DNA of 8,979 bases from an uncultured Collinsella sp. (GTDB lineage: Bacteria > Actinomycetota > Coriobacteriia > Coriobacteriales > Coriobacteriaceae): positions 1 through 8,979 of the forward strand of contig CAUBWQ010000027.1 in assembly GCA_958439775.1 (NCBI GenBank), read 5' to 3'. Positions 5,871 through 8,979 of this stretch are shown piece after piece; within the stretch, counting starts at the first letter, position 1; each line of letters starts with the position of its first letter. Below the pieces are notes generated by a model, which ran no database searches, was not told where the DNA came from, and saw only the letters and a program-made list of their open reading frames with translations. The position numbers and the translations under genes are program-made.

Positions 5871-7726
5871 TGGCAGACGAGACCAAGACTCAGATTCCCA
5901 AGCCCACCCGCCAGCGTGGTCCCATGGGCCGCATGGGTGGCATGCGTCGTGGCGAAAAGGCCAAGGACTTTAAGGGCACCATGAGGCAGCTGCTCGGCTA
6001 TATCGGCCAGCACAAGATTGCCGTGTTTGCCGCCGTCGCCTTTGCCGTGTGCTCGGTCATCTTTAACATTGTGGGACCCAAGGTGCTCGGCCAGGTTACG
6101 ACCAAGCTGTTCGAAGGCCTGGTCGCCAAGGTCAACGGCACCGGCGACGTTGACTTTGACTGGATCGCCAAGACGCTCGGCTTTTTGCTCTGCCTATATC
6201 TGGCGAGCTCTGTCTGCAGCCTGGTCCAGGGCTGGCTCATGACCGGCGTCACGCAAAAGATCTGCTACCGCATGCGCAAGGAAATCGCCGCCAAGATTGC
6301 CGTCGTGCCGATGAGTTACTTCAACGGCCACAGCAAGGGAGACGTACTCAGCCGCATCACCAACGACGTCGATACGCTGGGTCAGTCGCTCAACCAGAGC
6401 GTGACGCAGCTCATCACGTCGGTGACGCAGATTATCGGCGTGCTCGTCATGATGCTTTCGATCAGTCTGCCGCTTACTGGCGTCACCGTGCTCACGCTGC
6501 CGGCCGCCGCGATTATCCTGACCGTAATGATTCACTTCTCGCAGCCGTACTTCCGAGAGCAGCAGCAGGTTCTGGGCGCCGTCAACGGCATTATCGAGGA
6601 GGACTTTGCCGGCCAAAACGTCATCCAGGTGTTCGACCGCGCCGAGGCCTCAATCGAGGAGTTCGACCGTCAAAACGACCGCCTCTTTATTAGTGGCTGG
6701 CGCTCGCAGTTCCTGTCGGGCCTGATGATGCCGCTTATGAGCTTGGTGGGCAACATGGGCTACGTGGGCGTCGTCGTGGTGGGCGCGCAGCTCGCACTGA
6801 CCGGCAATGCCACGCCCGGCGACATCCAGAGCTTTATCCAGTACGTTCGCAACTTTACGCAACCCGTGCAGCAGCTGGGCAACGTGAGCAACACGATGCA
6901 GTCGATGGCTGCCGCCACCGAGCGCGTCTTTGAGTTCCTGGCCGCGCCCGAGGAGGAGCAGAAGGCCGACGCGCAGATTCCCGAGAAGCGCCCCGGCCAC
7001 GTGGAGTTTGACCATGTCAAGTTTGGCTACACGCCCGACAAGACCATCATCCACGACTTTAGCTGCGAGGCGCAGCCCGGCCAAACCATTGCCATCGTCG
7101 GCCCCACCGGCGCCGGCAAGACCACGCTCATTAAGCTGCTGCAGCGCTTTTACGACGTGGACGACGGTTCGCTGCGCGTCGAGGGCGTCGACGTGCGCGA
7201 CTGGGACCGCGCGGCGCTGCGCGGCGAGTTTGCCATGGTGCTGCAGGACACCTGGCTGTTTAACGGTACCATCCGCGAGAACATCCGTTACGGACGCCCC
7301 GATGCGAGCGATGCCGAGGTCGAGGCCGCTGCACGTGCTGCACGCTGCGACCACTTTATCCATACGCTCGCCGGCGGCTACGACTTTATGATCAACGAGG
7401 AGGGCACTAACCTGTCGCAGGGTCAGCGCCAGCTCGTGACCATCGCCCGTGCCATTTTGGCCGACCGCCCGGCGCTGATTCTGGACGAGGCGACCTCCAA
7501 CGTCGATACCCGCACCGAAGAGCTCATCCAGCGCGCCATGGATGCGCTGATGCAGGGCCGCCCGAGCTTTGTCATCGCGCACCGCCTGTCCACGATCCGC
7601 AACGCCGACGTGATCTTGGTAATTCGCGACGGCGACATCGTCGAGAAGGGCACACACGACGAATTGCTCGCCCAGGGCGGCTTCTACGCCGATCTGTACA
7701 ATTCGCAGTTCGACGAAGCGGCGTAA
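5870..7726 (+). CDS. ABC exporter half-transporter, subunit 2 (consensus ATP-site partner)
   Basis: The 618-residue product is a membrane-ATPase fusion of the multidrug/lipid exporter class, expected to pair with subunit 1 in the cytoplasmic membrane. After a basic, Gly/Met-rich start (RGPMGRMGGMRRG at 16-28) come TM1 at about 49-68, TM2 at 102-122, TM3 and TM4 at about 181-223, and TM5-6 near 285-335. The ATPase domain has Walker A GPTGAGKT at 411-418, signature LSQGQ at 515-519 (Gln replaces the first Gly of LSGGQ), Walker B with Asp539 and catalytic Glu540, and His571 in the H-loop. The pattern is complementary to subunit 1: this subunit provides the competent Walker motifs and the weak signature. 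The ATG overlaps the previous stop by one base (TAATG), and AAGGAGG stands nine bases upstream, so it has strong initiation of its own. It is intact. The exported substrate is unknown. Confidence 0.94.
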   Translation: MADETKTQIPKPTRQRGPMGRMGGMRRGEKAKDFKGTMRQLLGYIGQHKIAVFAAVAFAVCSVIFNIVGPKVLGQVTTKLFEGLVAKVNGTGDVDFDWIAKTLGFLLCLYLASSVCSLVQGWLMTGVTQKICYRMRKEIAAKIAVVPMSYFNGHSKGDVLSRITNDVDTLGQSLNQSVTQLITSVTQIIGVLVMMLSISLPLTGVTVLTLPAAAIILTVMIHFSQPYFREQQQVLGAVNGIIEEDFAGQNVIQVFDRAEASIEEFDRQNDRLFISGWRSQFLSGLMMPLMSLVGNMGYVGVVVVGAQLALTGNATPGDIQSFIQYVRNFTQPVQQLGNVSNTMQSMAAATERVFEFLAAPEEEQKADAQIPEKRPGHVEFDHVKFGYTPDKTIIHDFSCEAQPGQTIAIVGPTGAGKTTLIKLLQRFYDVDDGSLRVEGVDVRDWDRAALRGEFAMVLQDTWLFNGTIRENIRYGRPDASDAEVEAAARAARCDHFIHTLAGGYDFMINEEGTNLSQGQRQLVTIARAILADRPALILDEATSNVDTRTEELIQRAMDALMQGRPSFVIAHRLSTIRNADVILVIRDGDIVEKGTHDELLAQGGFYADLYNSQFDEAA

Positions 7727-7756
7727 AAACCGGCGGCAAACAACCGCAATGCTAAG

Positions 7757-7798
7757 AAAACGGGGGCGCAGGACAACCTGCGCCCCCGTTTTTGTTTT
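7757..7798 (+). terminator. Intrinsic terminator of the marR-ABC operon
   Basis: A near-ideal stem pairs 7757-7772 with 7777-7792 around an ACAA loop, is rich in GC (gggggcgcagg), and runs into TTTTTGTTTT. It starts 30 bases after the stop of subunit 2. The A-run on the left side means it could also work for transcripts from the other strand. Confidence 0.95.
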
Positions 7799-7849
7799 GC
7801 GACCCTCGAACCGTCTCCCCTGGGACCTGATTGACAGCCCCTTCGAGGC

Positions 7850-7897
7850 CCCGTGGGCAAAAAAGGGCAAATATGAGTACTGTTACCTTTTTAGTAA
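7850..7897 (+). repeat. Intergenic repeat, copy A
   Basis: This copy reads CCCGTGGGCAAAAAA, then GGGCAAATATGAGTAC, then a stem-loop CTGTTAC (7880-7886) and GTAACAG (7894-7900). It shares most positions with copy B on the opposite strand at 8040-8087, including an uninterrupted CAAATATGAGTAC. Such high identity outside coding DNA suggests a dispersed genomic element or a shared protein- or RNA-binding module. Confidence 0.7.
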
Positions 7898-7900
7898 CAG
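7880..7900. repeat. Perfect 7-bp stem-loop at the end of repeat copy A
   Basis: CTGTTAC and GTAACAG flank a 7-base loop (CTTTTTA). Copy B has diverged here and cannot form the same stem, so the stem is not strictly needed for whatever keeps the rest of the repeat similar. Confidence 0.6.
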
Positions 7901-8039
7901 CCAAAACAGCCCCAAATGCCGTTTTCACGGCTTACACGCGTCCCTAAATTGATCAAACAGCCCTATAGCGGACTTATATGTGTTTGCGTTAATAAACATA
8001 TTTTGCTGTTATGTCTATTATTTTGCGAAGGCAATATGA

Positions 8040-8087
8040 TACTAAGATAGCAACCGTACTCATATTTGGCATTTTTTGCCCACAGGG
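8040..8087 (-). repeat. Intergenic repeat, copy B (inverted relative to copy A)
   Basis: On the minus strand this reads CCCTGTGGGCAAAAAA, then TGCCAAATATGAGTAC and GGTTGCTATCTTAGTA. It matches copy A at most positions, in opposite orientation, about 140 bases away. Next to both copies, in the same direct orientation on the plus strand, is a related box beginning CCTGGG and ending ACAGCC (7819-7840 and 8093-8113). Confidence 0.7.
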
Positions 8088-8169
8088 TATTTCCTGGGGA
8101 ACTGACAACAGCCTTAGGGTCCCGCGCGGCGCCGCTCCCTCCCGGCATTCGCCGACGTTTGCCCAGATA

Positions 8170-8208
8170 AAACCTGCCAAAATAAACCTGTCTCTTTTTG
8201 GTAGGTTT
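8170..8208. repeat. 13-bp inverted repeat just upstream of the DAHP synthase promoter
   Basis: AAACCTGCCAAAA (8170-8182) pairs with TTTTGGTAGGTTT (8196-8208), with a single G-T mismatch that would be a wobble pair in RNA. The loop repeats AAACCTG (8184-8190) as a direct copy of the left arm's start. It ends 16 bases before the probable -35 box, so an operator or activator site is more likely than a leader hairpin. No T-run follows, so it is not a terminator. Confidence 0.6.
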
Positions 8209-8223
8209 CGGGGTGACAAGGAC

Positions 8224-8252
8224 TTGCACTTTAGCGTGCGACAGCGGATAAT
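8224..8252 (+). promoter_or_regulatory. Probable promoter of the DAHP synthase gene
   Basis: TTGCAC (8224-8229) and GATAAT (8247-8252) are separated by exactly 17 bases, giving a good -10 and a moderate -35. Transcription would begin near 8259, leaving a leader of about 48 bases. A short dyad GCAC-N6-GTGC (8226-8239) overlaps the -35 box and could be part of an operator. Confidence 0.55.
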
Positions 8253-8306
8253 GCCGAGCATTCGACAATACGCTTATTGCTCTTTCTATTGATTGAGGAG
8301 ACCCCT

Positions 8307-8979
8307 ATGGCCATGGAATTCAAACGCAGGCTGCCGATCCCCATGGAGATCCGCGAGGAAATGCCGCTTTCTGCCGAGCTTACCACCAAAAAGCAGGCAT
8401 TTGACGCCGAGGTCGCCAAAGTCTTTACCGGCGAGGACGCACGTAAGGTGCTCATCATCGGCCCGTGCTCTGCCGACCGCGAGGATTCGGTGCTTGAGTA
8501 CATGAACCGACTGGCCAAGACCGCCGAGGAGGTCAAGGACAAGCTCATCATCATTCCGCGCGTCTACACCAACAAGCCGCGCACCAAGGGCACCGGCTAC
8601 AAGGGGCTGCTCCACAACCCCGACCCCGAGTCCGGCGACGACCTGCTCGAGGGCGTCAAGGCCATCCGCCGCATGCACGTGCGCGTGGTCGAGGAGACGG
8701 GCCTCTTCACCGCCGACGAGATGCTCTACCCGTCCAACTACCAGTACCTCGTTGACCTGCTGAGCTATGTTGCCGTGGGCGCGCGCTCGGTCGAAAACCA
8801 GGAGCATCGCCTGGTGTCGAGCGGCATTTCGGTGCCCGTCGGCATGAAAAATCCCACCGCTGGTTCCACCACCGTCATGCTCAACTCCATCTACGCTGCC
8901 CAGGCACATCAGAGCTTTATCTTCCGCAACTGGGAAGTTGAGTGCGACGGCAATCCGCTCGCACACGCCGTCATGCGTG
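8307..8979 (+). CDS. 3-Deoxy-7-phosphoheptulonate (DAHP) synthase, type I, cut by window edge
   Basis: DAHP synthase joins phosphoenolpyruvate and erythrose 4-phosphate to make DAHP, the first step of the shikimate pathway to aromatic amino acids. Visible in the first 224 codons are GPCS at 52-55, whose Cys54 matches the metal-binding Cys61 of E. coli AroG; PRVYTNKPRT at 84-93, holding the PEP-binding Arg, Lys and Arg; and GARSVENQEHR at 158-168. GMKNPT follows at 179-184, with Lys181 equivalent to AroG Lys186. The sequence is of the AroF/G/H (I-alpha) type found in many gut Firmicutes and Actinobacteria. The C-terminal metal ligands and the feedback-inhibitor region beyond the window are missing, so Phe, Tyr or Trp sensitivity cannot be judged. 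The ATG at 8307 is preferred over the one at 8313 because GAGGAG ends six bases before it. Confidence 0.95.
   Translation, partial: MAMEFKRRLPIPMEIREEMPLSAELTTKKQAFDAEVAKVFTGEDARKVLIIGPCSADREDSVLEYMNRLAKTAEEVKDKLIIIPRVYTNKPRTKGTGYKGLLHNPDPESGDDLLEGVKAIRRMHVRVVEETGLFTADEMLYPSNYQYLVDLLSYVAVGARSVENQEHRLVSSGISVPVGMKNPTAGSTTVMLNSIYAAQAHQSFIFRNWEVECDGNPLAHAVMR

Larger units (their letters stand above)
7799..8306. other. Long gene-free region upstream of the DAHP synthase gene
   Basis: About 500 bases between the operon terminator and the next gene hold no credible coding sequence; open frames on either strand are compositionally odd and lack start signals. The region contains an inverted pair of a roughly 48-base motif, several stem-loops, a long AT-rich centre (around 7980-8060), and a promoter near the gene. 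One stem pairs CCTCGAA (7804-7810) with TTCGAGG (7842-7848) around a 31-base loop. A perfect 10-bp palindrome GCGGCGCCGC lies at 8126-8135. Confidence 0.6.

Noticed and set aside
6650..7870. Minus-strand open frame of 406 codons opposite subunit 2
   Set aside because: It starts beyond the operon terminator and reads through the complement of conserved ATPase motifs; composition marks it as a shadow.
8111..8146. T-box-like motif (AGGGT, CCGCG, CTCCCT) before the DAHP synthase gene
   Set aside because: The essential TGGNACC bulge is absent, no stem I or AGTA loop is seen, no terminator follows, and the likely promoter is downstream of it.
8170..8208. Inverted repeat as an intrinsic terminator
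   Set aside because: The stem is AT-rich and no T-run follows on either strand.
7963..8268. Minus-strand open frame of 101 codons in the intergenic region
   Set aside because: It spans the repeat and the AT-rich centre, has no ribosome-binding site and no family features, and a second overlapping frame is equally open.
7799..8306. CRISPR array or insertion sequence in the repeat-bearing region
   Set aside because: There are only two motif copies, inverted and diverged, with no regular spacers, no transposase frame and no terminal inverted repeats with target duplication.

Overview
The window reads as chromosomal DNA of a GC-rich anaerobic gut actinobacterium, most likely Collinsella or another member of the Coriobacteriia. 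The taxonomic call is inferred from GC-rich codon use, a pyruvate formate-lyase start gene, the style of the transporter proteins, and AT-richer intergenic stretches. I could not search a database. No tRNA, rRNA, CRISPR array, phage gene or insertion sequence is visible.

Layout. (1) 1-460, minus strand: the first 153 codons of pyruvate formate-lyase (pflB), entering the window from the left edge. It is preceded by a gene-free, AT-richer leader (461-855). (2) 928-2805, minus strand: a short-chain dehydrogenase/reductase followed by a 2-keto-3-deoxygluconate permease of the KdgT family. A hairpin between the two looks like a terminator or attenuator, and a strong hairpin at 856-889 closes the unit. 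(3) 3058-7726, plus strand: a tightly packed operon of a MarR-family regulator and two half-size ABC exporter subunits, ended by a clear intrinsic terminator at 7757-7798. The pair has the hallmarks of a heterodimeric exporter: one degenerate and one consensus ATP site. The first subunit gene is interrupted by an in-frame TAA at 5244-5246, just after Walker A, and the same frame resumes for the rest of a normal nucleotide-binding domain. (4) 7799-8306: about 500 bases without a gene, holding two inverted copies of a roughly 48-base motif, stem-loops, and a probable promoter for the next gene. (5) 8307-8979, plus strand: the first 224 codons of a type I DAHP synthase, the entry enzyme of aromatic amino acid synthesis.

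How the genes fit together. The reductase and permease probably serve uptake and oxidation or reduction of a sugar acid derived from pectin or other uronates. The MarR regulator probably controls its own operon; a 15-bp inverted repeat lies across its start region and covers its GTG start codon. As read here, the exporter would be inactive, because the interrupted subunit supplies the signature motif that completes the catalytically competent ATP site.

The points most worth a second look are the nonsense codon and its small palindrome, the inverted repeat over the marR start, the near-palindromes in the reductase promoter, and the paired intergenic repeat before the DAHP synthase gene. No wholly new system is evident; most genes belong to recognised families.
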